From G963676095 sp963676095 (lineage in GTDB: Bacteria; Bacteroidota; Bacteroidia; Bacteroidales; Prolixibacteraceae), in NCBI GenBank assembly GCA_963676095.1, contig OY781040.1:6634001-6698000 (forward strand): a DNA stretch of 64,000 bases. The letters are read 5' to 3'. The position numbers were made by a program, and so were the translations under genes. Numbering within the stretch: position 1 is the first letter of the stretch; every line of letters begins with the position of its first letter. Below, in pieces: positions 9,384 through 18,579 of the stretch. The notes under the pieces were generated by a model, which saw only the letters and a list, made by a program, of their open reading frames with translations, made no database searches and had not been told where the DNA came from.

Positions 9384-9968
9384 CTATGCTTTTTTTATTT
9401 TATTGACAATGGCAATCAGGTATCCCAGTACGATAAAGGCCCCGGGGGCAAGTACAAAAAGGAGCATCCCGTAATTTTCGGGATAAACAGTTATTCCGAA
9501 AATTTTTCCGCTGCCCAGGAATTCCCTGACAGCACCAAGTATCGTCAACGACATGGAAAACCCCAGGCCGATACTGAGCCCGTCTATGATCGATGAAAAA
9601 ACATCGTTTTTGGAGGCGAAGGCCTCAGCCCGGCCCAGCACGATACAGTTCACCACGATCAAGGGGATAAACAATCCAAGACTTTTAAAAAGTCCCGGAA
9701 GATAGGCCTGCATGGAAAGTTCTACGACGGTTACGAAAGCGGCAATAATAACGATAAAGCTTGGAAGGCGCACTTTGTCCGGAATGACATTCTTGACCAT
9801 AGAGATGACCATGTTGGACATGATCAGCACAAAAGTCGTAGCCAGTCCCATTCCAAGTCCGTTAATCGCTGAAGAGGTAACCCCCAGGGTCGGGCACATT
9901 CCCAGCAGCAGCACAAATGTCGGGTTCTCCTTTAGAAAACCTTTGGTTAAATTATTCCATTGATTCAT
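9384..9968 (-). CDS. rnfE: Electron transport complex subunit RnfE
   Basis: A 194-aa integral membrane subunit, paralogous to RnfA with inverted topology. The N-terminal segment with N-P-x-F-V-L-L-L-G-M-C-P-T-L-G-V holds the conserved Cys of the membrane-embedded iron-sulfur centre. The central V-N-C-I-V-L-G-R-A-E-A-F-A block is highly characteristic of RnfE/NqrD. The start codon overlaps the rnfG stop by 4 bases, which indicates translational coupling. Confidence 0.95.
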   Translation of the reverse strand: MNQWNNLTKGFLKENPTFVLLLGMCPTLGVTSSAINGLGMGLATTFVLIMSNMVISMVKNVIPDKVRLPSFIVIIAAFVTVVELSMQAYLPGLFKSLGLFIPLIVVNCIVLGRAEAFASKNDVFSSIIDGLSIGLGFSMSLTILGAVREFLGSGKIFGITVYPENYGMLLFVLAPGAFIVLGYLIAIVNKIKKA

Positions 9969-10594
9969 CGTGAACCTCCTTCTGTTTTTTGATCCTGGTT
10001 TTGTGTTTGAGGGACAGAATCCCTGTAGGTTTCAAAAGCCCTTCGTATGGCTTCGAGAAAAGCCCTTGATGTAATAGTCGATGCGGTAATGGCATCGATG
10101 TCACCCCCGTCTTTGCTGACGGTAAAGTTGGTTGTTCCCGGATTTTTTCCGATGACGTCTTGTTTGGGCTTATCAGGGTTGTTGAACCAGCTTACCATTT
10201 TCGATCCCAGTCCCGGGGTTTCTTTATGATCCAAAACCTGATATCCGGATATAACTCCATCCGGTTTAAACCCCACCATCAGCTGGATCAGGCCGCCAAA
10301 ACCTTTTTTTGAATAAGTCTTTACGGCAACGCCAACCAATTCTTTGGCCCCGTTGTATGCAGGAAAAAATTCCAGGCTGTCGCCACCTTCCTTTGGTGCG
10401 ACTTTCCATGATTTTCCAAGCTCTGCAAATTGAGGAAGGATTTTTTTTATAGCATCATTTTGTTCCTTCATTTTCGCAGTATCGATTGCTTCTTTTGTTA
10501 CACTGTGAACAAATCCCAGGATAGATGCAGACAGGAAAGTGACCAGGAACAAGGTCAGTACCATGCTTAAAAATGTCGATTTTTTTCCAGCCAT
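9965..10594 (-). CDS. rnfG: Electron transport complex subunit RnfG (FMN-binding)
   Basis: A 209-aa subunit anchored by one N-terminal helix (about residues 8-30) with an extracytoplasmic FMN-binding domain. The covalent-flavin motif reads D-A-I-T-A-S-T-I-T-S, so Thr173 is the predicted FMN-linked residue; this is a T-A-S-T variant of the usual S/T-G-A-T. The gene overlaps both rnfD (1 base) and rnfE (4 bases). The preceding H-K-E-T-P-G-L-G block is the conserved RnfG/NqrC signature. A flavin transferase (ApbE) is needed for maturation and is not in this window. Confidence 0.94.
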   Translation of the reverse strand: MAGKKSTFLSMVLTLFLVTFLSASILGFVHSVTKEAIDTAKMKEQNDAIKKILPQFAELGKSWKVAPKEGGDSLEFFPAYNGAKELVGVAVKTYSKKGFGGLIQLMVGFKPDGVISGYQVLDHKETPGLGSKMVSWFNNPDKPKQDVIGKNPGTTNFTVSKDGGDIDAITASTITSRAFLEAIRRAFETYRDSVPQTQNQDQKTEGGSR

Positions 10595-11577
10595 TATTTT
10601 TTCCCTCCAAATCGTTTCGGTTTAATGTAGGCATTGATCAGCGGGGTGAAACCGTTCATGATCAGGATTGCAAAAGAAATACCTTCCGGATATGCCCCGA
10701 AATTGCGGATAAGTATCGTGATAACGCCAATCCCGGCAGCAAATATAAATTGCCCCCGGTGTGTCATTGGAGAAGTGACCATGTCGGTTGCCATGAAAAT
10801 AGCCCCGAGCATTGCTCCTCCGGTAAGCAAATGAAATACAGGTTCGATAAAACGGTCAGGGTTTACCAGCCAAAGGACTCCCTGGAAAACGAAGATCGTT
10901 CCCAGAACGAAAACAGGGATATGCCAGCTGATTACTTTTTTCCAAAGCATATATCCAAATCCGAGGAGTAGCATCAGGGCTGAGATTTCACCTATCGATC
11001 CGGACATGTTCCCGTAGAGTAGATCGGTCCCTGAAGGTAGCCTGGAAACGACATCAGAGACAGCCTGCCCGTTTTTTATACTTTCTTTTAGTACTGCGAG
11101 GGGGGTGGCGGTAGTTACGCCATCTACTGTCGAATACAGGGTTACAGGCCAGCTTGTCATTTGAACGGGAAAAGAAATCAGCATAAATACGCGTCCGACT
11201 AATGCCGGATTGAAGGGATTGTTGCCCAGTCCTCCGAATGACATTTTACCAACCCCAATGGCTATCAGCGATCCCAGTATCAATACCCATCCGGGAATAG
11301 ATGCAGGGACGTTAAATGCCAGCAAAAGACCAGTCAATGCGGCAGAGCCATCGGTGATGTGGGGTTCCTCTTTCATGAGAAAACGCTGGATCAGGTACTC
11401 GAACGCCATGCTTGACAGAACAGCGATCAGGGTAACCCGAATGGCGTCGAGGCCAAACATGAAAATAGACCAGATCAGGGCGGGCACAAGGGCCACGATA
11501 ACCCTGTACATGATTTTATTCACCGATTCGTCGGTATGGATGTGCGGTGAAGGTGATATGGTAAGCAATTTGTTCAT
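10594..11577 (-). CDS. rnfD: Electron transport complex subunit RnfD
   Basis: A 327-aa polytopic membrane subunit of Rnf, homologous to NqrB. The N-terminal S-P-H-I-H-T-x-x-S-x-x-x-I-M block is diagnostic. The covalent FMN site fits D-G-V-T-T-A-T-P-L, with Thr158 as the probable flavinylated residue. The F-N-P-A-L-V-G-R block (about residues 122-129) and the late T-D-M-V-T-S-P-M block are further family marks. It sits between rnfC (48-base gap) and rnfG (1-base overlap). Confidence 0.95.
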   Translation of the reverse strand: MNKLLTISPSPHIHTDESVNKIMYRVIVALVPALIWSIFMFGLDAIRVTLIAVLSSMAFEYLIQRFLMKEEPHITDGSAALTGLLLAFNVPASIPGWVLILGSLIAIGVGKMSFGGLGNNPFNPALVGRVFMLISFPVQMTSWPVTLYSTVDGVTTATPLAVLKESIKNGQAVSDVVSRLPSGTDLLYGNMSGSIGEISALMLLLGFGYMLWKKVISWHIPVFVLGTIFVFQGVLWLVNPDRFIEPVFHLLTGGAMLGAIFMATDMVTSPMTHRGQFIFAAGIGVITILIRNFGAYPEGISFAILIMNGFTPLINAYIKPKRFGGKK

Positions 11578-11625
11578 ATTCCGGTGTAAATGATCAACAT
11601 TTGACTTTTTGTTTCTATCTGATGG

Positions 11626-12954
11626 TTATTTTTTCCGGCTGCGGATAATCTGGCCCACTTTCCCTTTTCCCTGCCTGATATAATCAAGTAAGGGCCTGTC
11701 GGCAGGGCAGGTATAACTGCACGAACCACATTCGATGCAATCCATAACCTTATTCTCTTCTGCTTTGTCCCAGATTTGTTTCTCAGAAACAGTCATCAGC
11801 AGGTAAGGTTCCAGTCCCATCGGGCAAACGGAAACACACCTTCCGCAACGGATGCAGGTTTGCGAAGGTTTGCGAAGGGCCTGTTTTTCCTGCATTATCA
11901 GTATTCCGGAAGTCCCCTTGGTTACAGGGATGTCTGTTGTTGTAACAGCCTTGCCCATCATTGGGCCTCCGCTGATTATTTTTCCGGTATCGCCCGGCAA
12001 CCCTCCGGCTGCTTCAATCAGCTCGCTAACCGGGGTTCCTATTCGTACCAGAAAATTGGAAGGCTTCTTTAAAGACTTCCCGGTTACCGTTACAACCCGT
12101 TCGATAAGCGGTTTATTTTTTAACACAGCCTCATAAACTGCAAATGCTGTGCCCACATTGTCCACGACAACGCCCACTGCTATGGGAAGTGCCCCAGAAG
12201 GGACTTCCCTGCCTGTGATGGCCTTGATCAGTTGTTTTTCTCCTCCCTGCGGATATTTTACCTTTAACGGGACAACTTCAACGGGAGTACCTTTACATAT
12301 TCCCGATAAGTATACTATCGCATCCTGTTTATTATTTTCTATGCCGATATATGCCTTATTTACATTCAGGGCTCGCATCAATAACCGGATACCGACAAGT
12401 AGTTCCTTGCCTTTTTCGAGCATGAGCCGGTGATCGGAAGTCAGGTACGGTTCGCATTCCACGCCGTTAATGATCAGAATCTCTGCTTTCATTCCCTGGG
12501 GGGGAATAAGCTTGACATGCGTCGGAAATGTTGCGCCGCCCATTCCTACAATACCGGCCGCATTGATCCGGTCGATAATTGTTTTGCTGTCACAGGAAAA
12601 ATCTTCAACAAGCGATTCATCCCTGATGATATTCTCGTCCCATTCGTCACCTTCCACATCGATAAAAATGCCTTGCTTGGGATATCCGCTGCTGTCGGTT
12701 GCCAGATCTACCTTTTTCACGGTTCCGGAAACAGAAGAATGGATATTTGCGGAAACAAAACCACCTGCCCTGGCAATCAGCTGCCCGGTATTGACCCGGT
12801 CCCCTTTACCAACAAGGGATACAGCCGGAGCCCCGATATGCTGTCCAACGGGTATAAAAACGCTTTTAGGCAGGGCCAGTTTTTCAATGGCACTTCCGGC
12901 TGAAAGTTTGTTCTCTGCCGGATGAATCCCTCCAAGTTTGAATGTTTTTAACAC
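11626..12954 (-). CDS. rnfC: Electron transport complex subunit RnfC
   Basis: A 442-aa peripheral cytoplasmic subunit, the NADH/FMN-binding entry or exit point of Rnf. Near residue 135-150 is the G-M-G-G-A-T-F-P-T-H-V-K block of the NuoF-like fold. The C-terminus carries two [4Fe-4S] motifs: C-I-R-C-G-R-C-V-S-V-C-P, and C-I-E-C-G-S-C-S-Y-T-C-P about 40 residues later. The protein ends soon after the second motif and lacks the long Ala/Lys-rich tail of some proteobacterial RnfC. rnfB is 11 bases upstream. Confidence 0.96.
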   Translation of the reverse strand: MLKTFKLGGIHPAENKLSAGSAIEKLALPKSVFIPVGQHIGAPAVSLVGKGDRVNTGQLIARAGGFVSANIHSSVSGTVKKVDLATDSSGYPKQGIFIDVEGDEWDENIIRDESLVEDFSCDSKTIIDRINAAGIVGMGGATFPTHVKLIPPQGMKAEILIINGVECEPYLTSDHRLMLEKGKELLVGIRLLMRALNVNKAYIGIENNKQDAIVYLSGICKGTPVEVVPLKVKYPQGGEKQLIKAITGREVPSGALPIAVGVVVDNVGTAFAVYEAVLKNKPLIERVVTVTGKSLKKPSNFLVRIGTPVSELIEAAGGLPGDTGKIISGGPMMGKAVTTTDIPVTKGTSGILIMQEKQALRKPSQTCIRCGRCVSVCPMGLEPYLLMTVSEKQIWDKAEENKVMDCIECGSCSYTCPADRPLLDYIRQGKGKVGQIIRSRKK

Positions 12955-12965
12955 GACTGGCCTCC

Positions 12966-13898
12966 TTATTTATTTTGGATATTATCTGGTTCACTTATCT
13001 CTGATATTCTCTCGCCAGAAGGAACAACTGTGCTTTCTTTTTTTTCCGGATCGGGCGGAAGATCGGTTTTTATTTTCCTGGGTGGAAAATTTACTTCGAC
13101 AATAGCATGTGTCGGGCATTCATCAACACATTTCCGGCATAGTTTACATTTATCCGGATCGATATAGGCAAGATTATTACCAATTGTTATCGCATCGAAA
13201 GGACAAACTTTGGCACATTTTCCGCAGCCAATACAGGCAACTTCGCACGATTTCCGGGCAATACCTCCTTTTTCCTCATTCCGGCACGAGACGTATATTT
13301 TTCTGTCTTTAGGCGATTTTTTTCTTAATTCAATCAGGCTCTTCGGACACGCACTGACACAAGCCCCGCAAGCGACACATTTGGAGTCATCAACCTCTGG
13401 TAAGCCTGTTGCCGCGTTCATATGAATAGCATCGAAATCGCAAGCATTCACACAATCTCCATGTCCCAGGCATCCAAACTGACATCCGGTGTCACCACTG
13501 TAGAGAGAGGATACGACAGAACAGGATGAAGCTCCGTCAAACAAGTTTGTTTTTGGTCTGTGCTCGCAAGAACCGTTACACCGGACTACAGCGACTTTAG
13601 GCGTCTTTTCAATGGCCTGAAGCCCTAAAATACCTGCAATGTTATGCATCGTATCATTTCCTCCTACCGGACAAAATACCTCGGCAAGGTCATTTCTCGT
13701 TACGCATGCTTCGGCAAAAGCATGGCACCCGGCAAAGCCGCATCCCCCGCAGTTCGCACCCGGCAAGGCTTTTTCAACATCGTCGATCCGTGGATCTTCA
13801 TATACCTGGAACTTTTTAGCTACGAAATAGAGGATCACTGCAGCCAGCGTTCCTATCGCGCTTAAAGTAATGATCGTATAGACAATGGTCATATTCAT
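12966..13898 (-). CDS. rnfB: Electron transport complex subunit RnfB (ferredoxin domain)
   Basis: A 310-aa subunit with one N-terminal helix (about 4-26). A Fe-S domain follows with C-G-G-C-G-F-A-G-C and a fourth Cys about 15 residues on. After this comes a run of ferredoxin-type clusters: C-x3-C-x5-C-x3-C-D (about 143-157), C-V-A-C-G-A-C-V-S-A-C-P, C-I-G-C-G-K-C-A-K-V-C-P and C-K-L-C-R-K-C-V-D-E-C-P. It accepts electrons from ferredoxin for the pump. The last ~35 residues are a Pro/Glu/Lys-rich tail. It is preceded by rseC with a 5-base gap, the usual Bacteroidota order. Confidence 0.96.
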   Translation of the reverse strand: MNMTIVYTIITLSAIGTLAAVILYFVAKKFQVYEDPRIDDVEKALPGANCGGCGFAGCHAFAEACVTRNDLAEVFCPVGGNDTMHNIAGILGLQAIEKTPKVAVVRCNGSCEHRPKTNLFDGASSCSVVSSLYSGDTGCQFGCLGHGDCVNACDFDAIHMNAATGLPEVDDSKCVACGACVSACPKSLIELRKKSPKDRKIYVSCRNEEKGGIARKSCEVACIGCGKCAKVCPFDAITIGNNLAYIDPDKCKLCRKCVDECPTHAIVEVNFPPRKIKTDLPPDPEKKESTVVPSGERISEISEPDNIQNK

Positions 13899-13903
13899 AG
13901 TTG

Positions 13904-14320
13904 TTATTCTAAAGGCTTAATTTCAAAACCGAAGGTCTTCTTAAATTTATTCCTGAATAAATAAAGAACAAGATAATAAGGAATAAGTACCCCCAGGGAA
14001 AGAAGCCCTGATAGTCCCTCATTGGAAGTCATATTCGTCGAAATGACAAGAACTGTCAATAATAGCAGAAAGGGAAGAAGATACCCATAAAACAAAGCCC
14101 TGAAACCCTGGGCTGTTTTTCCGACAACAAGAACCTGCTGTCCTTCATGAAATTCGCCTTCATAGTGACTGATCTCGATTTCTTTATCCTTAATATCAGC
14201 CGCTGTGCAAACACCTTTCGCATGACAGGATGTACATGCCGATTCAGATATGATGCCTACAATTATCTCCTCTTTCGAAAGCCTTTTTATAACCCCCTTA
14301 TGTGAAATTTCTCCGGACAT
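13904..14320 (-). CDS. rseC: SoxR-reducing system protein RseC family
   Basis: A 138-aa membrane protein with an N-terminal Cys motif C-T-S-C-H-A-K-G-V-C (residues 29-38) and two membrane helices (about 76-95 and 102-120). This is the RseC/MucC family layout. In Bacteroidota the gene regularly opens the rnf operon, and it probably assists assembly or redox control of the complex. The E. coli name refers to reduction of SoxR; no SoxR is seen here, so that role should not be assumed. This is the promoter-proximal gene of the rnf operon. Confidence 0.88.
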   Translation of the reverse strand: MSGEISHKGVIKRLSKEEIIVGIISESACTSCHAKGVCTAADIKDKEIEISHYEGEFHEGQQVLVVGKTAQGFRALFYGYLLPFLLLLTVLVISTNMTSNEGLSGLLSLGVLIPYYLVLYLFRNKFKKTFGFEIKPLE

Positions 14321-14334
14321 CCTTAAATTCTCTC

Positions 14335-14360
14335 CAAAACTAAATTTTGGTGCAAAACTA
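14335..14360 (-). promoter_or_regulatory. Candidate rnf operon promoter elements
   Basis: Two copies of TAGTTTTG (minus strand; 14360-14353 and 14342-14335) fit the Bacteroidota -7 consensus TAnnTTTG. They lie 33 and 15 bases upstream of the rseC start. No good TTTG -33 element is seen at the expected spacing, so this is tentative. Confidence 0.3.
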
Positions 14361-14630
14361 TAGATGTTTCAATAACTTGTTTGTGTTGTAAAATCATTTT
14401 TGAATCATCTTTCATTATTTATATTAATTTTAAATAAGCGTGATCATTTTATTTTTTTAAATATTTGTATTTTAAGCAAATACAATGCGATATGACAAAA
14501 ATCATTGTTTGATTTTTCGAATCTGTGTAATCGATTGCACGACAAAAATAAATGTTTCTTTTTTGATATAAAAAATACCTCCTGTTAACGTGTTATCTGC
14601 ACGGTAAAGTAATTGATAAAAATGAGGTGA
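14361..14630. other. A+T-rich gap between recG and rseC
   Basis: About 270 bases with no gene. It is strongly A+T-rich with several short T and A runs, and presumably holds the recG 3' end and upstream promoter sequence for the rnf operon. No clear hairpin or repeat was found. Confidence 0.5.
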
Positions 14631-16730
14631 TTAACTAATTACGCTCCAGTCGAATTCGGTATTCTTCATTCGTTGCAGATGATAGCGTAATAATTGATTT
14701 TCTGTTTTTTCCAGTTTGGGATCATCGTTCAGAATATCGGATGCCATATTTCTGGCAATACGAAGTATTTCGCCATCCTTGCCCAGGTTGGCAATATTGA
14801 GGTTCACCCCCAGGCCACTTTGTTGTGTGCCCTCGAGGTCTCCCGGTCCCCTTAGCTGCAGGTCAACTTCGGCTATTTCGAAGCCGTCTGATGTCCTGAC
14901 CATAGTCTCCAATCGTTTTCTGCTTTCATTACTTATTTTATACGATGACATTAGCAGGCAGTATGATTGTTCAGCCCCCCGGCCAACACGGCCTCGCAGC
15001 TGGTGTAGCTGGGATAATCCAAATCGCTCAGAACTTTCTATTATCATGACTGATGCGTTTGGCACATCAACTCCTACTTCAATTACCGTAGTTGCTACCA
15101 TAATCTGCGTTTTACCCTCCTTGAACGAAGCCATTTCTTTATCTTTGTCTGCCGGTTTCATTTTCCCGTGTACCATGCTGAGCCGGTAATGGGGAAAGAC
15201 CTGTTTTAATAGTTCGTACCCGTTTTCCAGATTTTTCAGGTCGAGTTTTTCAGATTCGCTGATTAACGGGTAAACAACGTAAATTTGTCGTCCGGCATCT
15301 ACCTGCTGCCTCATAAACTGATAGACTTCCTTTCTTTTGCTTTCATAGTAATGGCGGGTCTCTATCGGCTTACGTCCTGGAGGAAGCTCATCGATAACCG
15401 ATACATCGAGGTCTCCGTACAAGGTCATGGCCAATGTTCTTGGAATTGGGGTAGCTGTCATTACTAGCACGTGGGGCGGGATTCCCGGATTCTTTTTCCA
15501 AAGCCTCGCCCGTTGAGCTACTCCAAACCGGTGTTGTTCGTCTATAATGACCAGGCCAAGCTTTTTAAAGGTTACGGTATCTTCAATTAGGGCGTGTGTG
15601 CCAATTAAAAGCTGTATTTCACCGTTTCCCAGTCCCTCCTGAATGATTTTACGTTCTTTGGTCCTGGTCGACCCGGTTAACAGAAAAACTTTGATACCGA
15701 GTCCGTCGACCATTTTCCGAACGGTATGATAATGCTGGATTGCCAGTATCTCGGTAGGAGCCATCAGACTGGCCTGAAATCCGTTATCGAAAGCAATTAA
15801 AGCAATCATTAAAGCGACCAGTGTTTTACCGCTGCCAACATCTCCCTGCAGAAGCCTGTTCATTTGAGTACCGCTACCCAGGTCTTTTCTTATTTCCCGG
15901 ATTACCTTTTTTTGGGCATTGGTCAGTTCGAACGGAAGATTATCCTGGTAAAATTTGTTGAAGTTGTACCCGATGGTGCCAAAAACAAATCCTCTGAATG
16001 CTTCGGTCCTTTTATGTTTTAACGAAAGTATTTTTAACTGGATATAAAACAGTTCCTCGAATTTCAGGCGAAAAGTAGCCTTATCCAGCAATGTGGCACT
16101 TTCCGGAAAGTGAATTTGTTTCAATGCCTGGTTTAACGGGAGCAGCCTTAATTTTTCCCTGATTGGCGGAGTAAGCGTTTCAAAGATTTTTCCCTCGACG
16201 GCCAGCGAAAGGTTATATTGCAGCTTATTGATCGCCTTTGTATTCAAAAATCTTTTTTTCAAAATTTCCGTAGTGTTGTAAAAAGCCTGCAACACTCCCG
16301 TAAAGATTTGTTCTCCTTCATTCGCTTCCAGCTCGGGATGGATAATATTTACTCTTCCGTTAAATACGGATGGTTTTCCGAATACAACATACGTTTTCCC
16401 GGGTAACAGATTTTCCCGGATGTATTTGATCCCGGAGAACCATACCAGGTCAAGGCTACCTGTTTCGTCATAAAAGTCAGCTACTAGCCTTTGTTTACGC
16501 TGCTCTCCAATCAGGTTGAATGTCCTGATCTTGCCCTTTACCTGGATATAGGCCTGGTGCGCATTAATTTCTTTTATCTTGTGAAACCGGGTGCGATCAA
16601 TATATTTATAAGGAAAATAGTACAACAAGTCCCGGTAAGTCAGAATCCCCAGTTCCTTTTTTAGCAATTCGGCCCGTTTGGGGCCTACGCCAGGCAAAAA
16701 CTTTATATCTTGCTCCAAAAATTCAGGCAT
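14631..16730 (-). CDS. recG: ATP-dependent DNA helicase RecG
   Basis: A 699-aa branched-DNA helicase that remodels stalled forks and Holliday junctions. The N-terminal wedge/OB domain begins with the helix-hairpin-helix-like L-P-G-V-G-P-K-R-A (residues 12-20). Walker A is G-D-V-G-S-G-K-T (296-303), the DEQH box I-I-D-E-Q-H-R-F-G-V-A-Q-R lies near 395, and the motif VI region Q-L-R-G-R-V-G-R-G lies near 575. The C-terminal block G-P-G-D-L-E-G-T-Q-Q-S-G is specific for RecG. It is monocistronic in appearance. Confidence 0.96.
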   Translation of the reverse strand: MPEFLEQDIKFLPGVGPKRAELLKKELGILTYRDLLYYFPYKYIDRTRFHKIKEINAHQAYIQVKGKIRTFNLIGEQRKQRLVADFYDETGSLDLVWFSGIKYIRENLLPGKTYVVFGKPSVFNGRVNIIHPELEANEGEQIFTGVLQAFYNTTEILKKRFLNTKAINKLQYNLSLAVEGKIFETLTPPIREKLRLLPLNQALKQIHFPESATLLDKATFRLKFEELFYIQLKILSLKHKRTEAFRGFVFGTIGYNFNKFYQDNLPFELTNAQKKVIREIRKDLGSGTQMNRLLQGDVGSGKTLVALMIALIAFDNGFQASLMAPTEILAIQHYHTVRKMVDGLGIKVFLLTGSTRTKERKIIQEGLGNGEIQLLIGTHALIEDTVTFKKLGLVIIDEQHRFGVAQRARLWKKNPGIPPHVLVMTATPIPRTLAMTLYGDLDVSVIDELPPGRKPIETRHYYESKRKEVYQFMRQQVDAGRQIYVVYPLISESEKLDLKNLENGYELLKQVFPHYRLSMVHGKMKPADKDKEMASFKEGKTQIMVATTVIEVGVDVPNASVMIIESSERFGLSQLHQLRGRVGRGAEQSYCLLMSSYKISNESRKRLETMVRTSDGFEIAEVDLQLRGPGDLEGTQQSGLGVNLNIANLGKDGEILRIARNMASDILNDDPKLEKTENQLLRYHLQRMKNTEFDWSVIS

Positions 16731-16959
16731 GAGACAAAGATAAAAATTTATGATGAGTCAGATAATTTTTTTCTTTGAGATGGTTCTTTGTTCAATACAG
16801 GCCTTTTATCCTGTTATTTTTTTAAATTTATACTGACATTTTAACGGGAGATGATTATTTTTACTGGTACATATTGAATAACAGTATTACCCACTGTTTA
16901 AAAAGATATCTCAGATAAATAAAAGATTATTCATTTATTCACTTAACAGGTATTTCCCG

Positions 16960-17652
16960 ATGAGAGAAGTCATCCGCTTAACCAATATCGTGAAGAACTA
17001 CAGGGTAGGGAGCCAGGTTGTTAACGCCCTCCGTTCAGTTAGCCTGCAAATCAATGAGGGCGAATATGTCGCCATCATGGGAGCTTCGGGATCCGGAAAG
17101 TCAACGCTAATGAACGTTCTGGGCTGTCTGGATACACCAACAGGTGGCCGGTATGATTTGAACGGAAAAGATGTCAGCCATATGACTGATGAAGAGTTGG
17201 CCGCTATCCGGAATTCAGAGATCGGTTTTGTTTTTCAGACCTTTAATTTATTACCCCGCAATACGGCGCTGGAGAATGTGATGTTACCTTTGATTTATTC
17301 TGGGATAAAAAAACAGGAGCGTAAGGAAAGGGCAGGGAAGATGCTGAATAGCGTTGGCTTGGCCGAGCGGACCGATCACAAACCAAATGAATTATCAGGA
17401 GGGCAAAGGCAAAGAGTTGCAGTTGCAAGGGCCCTTATCAACAACCCTGCAATTTTGCTTGCAGATGAACCAACCGGAAATCTCGACTCGAAAACTTCTG
17501 AAGAAATTATGCAGTTGTTTTCGGAAATACACAAACAGGGAAATACGTTAATCCTGGTTACCCATGAAGAGGATATCGCCCGGCATGCACTCCGGATTAT
17601 CCGGTTGAAAGACGGGCAGATTGAATCTGATATTATTAATAGAAACCGGTAA
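16960..17652 (+). CDS. ABC transporter ATPase (LolD/MacB type)
   Basis: A 230-aa ATPase subunit with Walker A G-A-S-G-S-G-K-S-T, signature L-S-G-G-Q-R-Q-R-V-A-V-A-R-A-L, Walker B L-L-A-D-E-P-T-G-N-L-D and an H-loop in L-V-T-H-E. The sequence type is that of LolD/MacB/FtsE-like exporters working with FtsX-like permeases. No permease gene is adjacent, so the partner and substrate are unknown; lipoprotein release or macrolide/peptide efflux are the family options. The PduO gene follows after 3 bases, so the two are probably co-transcribed. Confidence 0.88.
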   Translation: MREVIRLTNIVKNYRVGSQVVNALRSVSLQINEGEYVAIMGASGSGKSTLMNVLGCLDTPTGGRYDLNGKDVSHMTDEELAAIRNSEIGFVFQTFNLLPRNTALENVMLPLIYSGIKKQERKERAGKMLNSVGLAERTDHKPNELSGGQRQRVAVARALINNPAILLADEPTGNLDSKTSEEIMQLFSEIHKQGNTLILVTHEEDIARHALRIIRLKDGQIESDIINRNR

Positions 17653-17655
17653 AAG

Positions 17656-18228
17656 ATGGCAAAGGAAGTAAGAATTTATACAAAAACAGGAGATGACGGC
17701 ACTACCGGCCTGATTGGCGGTACCCGTGTAAAAAAATATGATATCAGGCTTGAGGCATATGGTACAGTCGATGAACTGAACAGCCATATTGGCCTTATAC
17801 TGGCTACCGACATTGACAGTCGATCAAGGGAAGTACTCACAGAGATACAGTCAAAGTTATTTATTATTGGGGCGCAGCTGGCAACTGACGATCATGCTTC
17901 AGAATTCAGGAAGCAAATCCCATGTACTGAAAAGGATATCGAGAAGCTGGAAGGTGAAATGGACAATATGTTTGAAGAACTTCCCAAACTGGATCATTTT
18001 ATCCTGCCGGCGGGGACTATTGGTACGGCTTATGCTCATGTGGCAAGAACCGTTTGCAGAAGGGCAGAACGCAGAATTGTAGAGTTGGCAAAAAAGGCCG
18101 ACGTAAACACAAACCTGATAAAATATATAAACCGTCTTTCTGATTATCTTTTTGTTTTGGCTCGTAAAATAAATCATGATAAAAAATTTGATGAAATTCC
18201 TTGGGCTCCTGAGAATAATCAACGATGA
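17656..18228 (+). CDS. Cob(I)alamin adenosyltransferase, PduO type
   Basis: A 190-aa enzyme that transfers adenosyl from ATP to cob(I)alamin to make coenzyme B12. The N-terminal Y-T-K-T-G-D-D-G-T-T-G-L ATP-binding block, the Y-G-T-V-D-E-L-N-S segment, the central R-A-E-R-R-I-V helix and the C-terminal N-R-L-S-D-Y-L-F-V-L-A-R block are all present, matching PduO (PF01923). The link to the upstream ATPase is probably only operonic. The presence of the enzyme implies B12-dependent enzymes elsewhere in the genome. Confidence 0.94.
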   Translation: MAKEVRIYTKTGDDGTTGLIGGTRVKKYDIRLEAYGTVDELNSHIGLILATDIDSRSREVLTEIQSKLFIIGAQLATDDHASEFRKQIPCTEKDIEKLEGEMDNMFEELPKLDHFILPAGTIGTAYAHVARTVCRRAERRIVELAKKADVNTNLIKYINRLSDYLFVLARKINHDKKFDEIPWAPENNQR

Positions 18229-18307
18229 TTTTTTTGTATGTTGTGATATATTTTTTTATATATTCGCAAAATCAAAAAAATGAATCAAACTAAAAATACC
18301 TTCGAAT

Positions 18308-18529
18308 ATGTACTGGACATTAGAATTAGCATCAAAACTTGAAGATGCACCCTGGCCTGCATCCAAAGACGAGTTGATTGACTATGCAATCCGCTCGGGA
18401 GCCCCGCTTGAGGTAATTGAAAACTTACAGGAGATCGAAGACGAAGGGGAAATTTACGAAAGCATTGAAGATATATGGCCTGACTATCCTAGCAAAGACG
18501 ATTTCTTTTTTAACGAAGATGAATACTAA
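18308..18529 (+). CDS. DUF2795 domain small acidic protein
   Basis: A 73-aa, very acidic protein (multiple Glu/Asp, C-terminal F-F-F-N-E-D-E-Y). It starts M-Y-W-T-L-E-L-A-S-K-L-E-D-A-P-W-P-A-S-K and contains D-E-L-I-D-Y-A-I-R-S-G-A. It is strongly reminiscent of short DUF2795 proteins that are nearly invariant across Bacteroidota. Function is unknown. A strong hairpin terminator follows 18 bases after the stop. The high conservation and acidity suggest a nucleic-acid- or ribosome-related role, but nothing in the context proves it. Confidence 0.82.
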   Translation: MYWTLELASKLEDAPWPASKDELIDYAIRSGAPLEVIENLQEIEDEGEIYESIEDIWPDYPSKDDFFFNEDEY

Positions 18530-18546
18530 GAGTAATCGAGACATAT

Positions 18547-18579
18547 AAAAAATAGCAGGTATTTCCTGCTATTTTTTTT
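18547..18579. terminator. Bidirectional rho-independent terminator
   Basis: A 13-bp perfect stem (18547-18559 with 18565-18577), loop of 5, with A-run on the left and T-run on the right, so it works in both directions. It separates the DUF2795 gene (+) from the OstA-like gene (-), whose stop codon (18571-18569) lies inside the right arm. Confidence 0.85.
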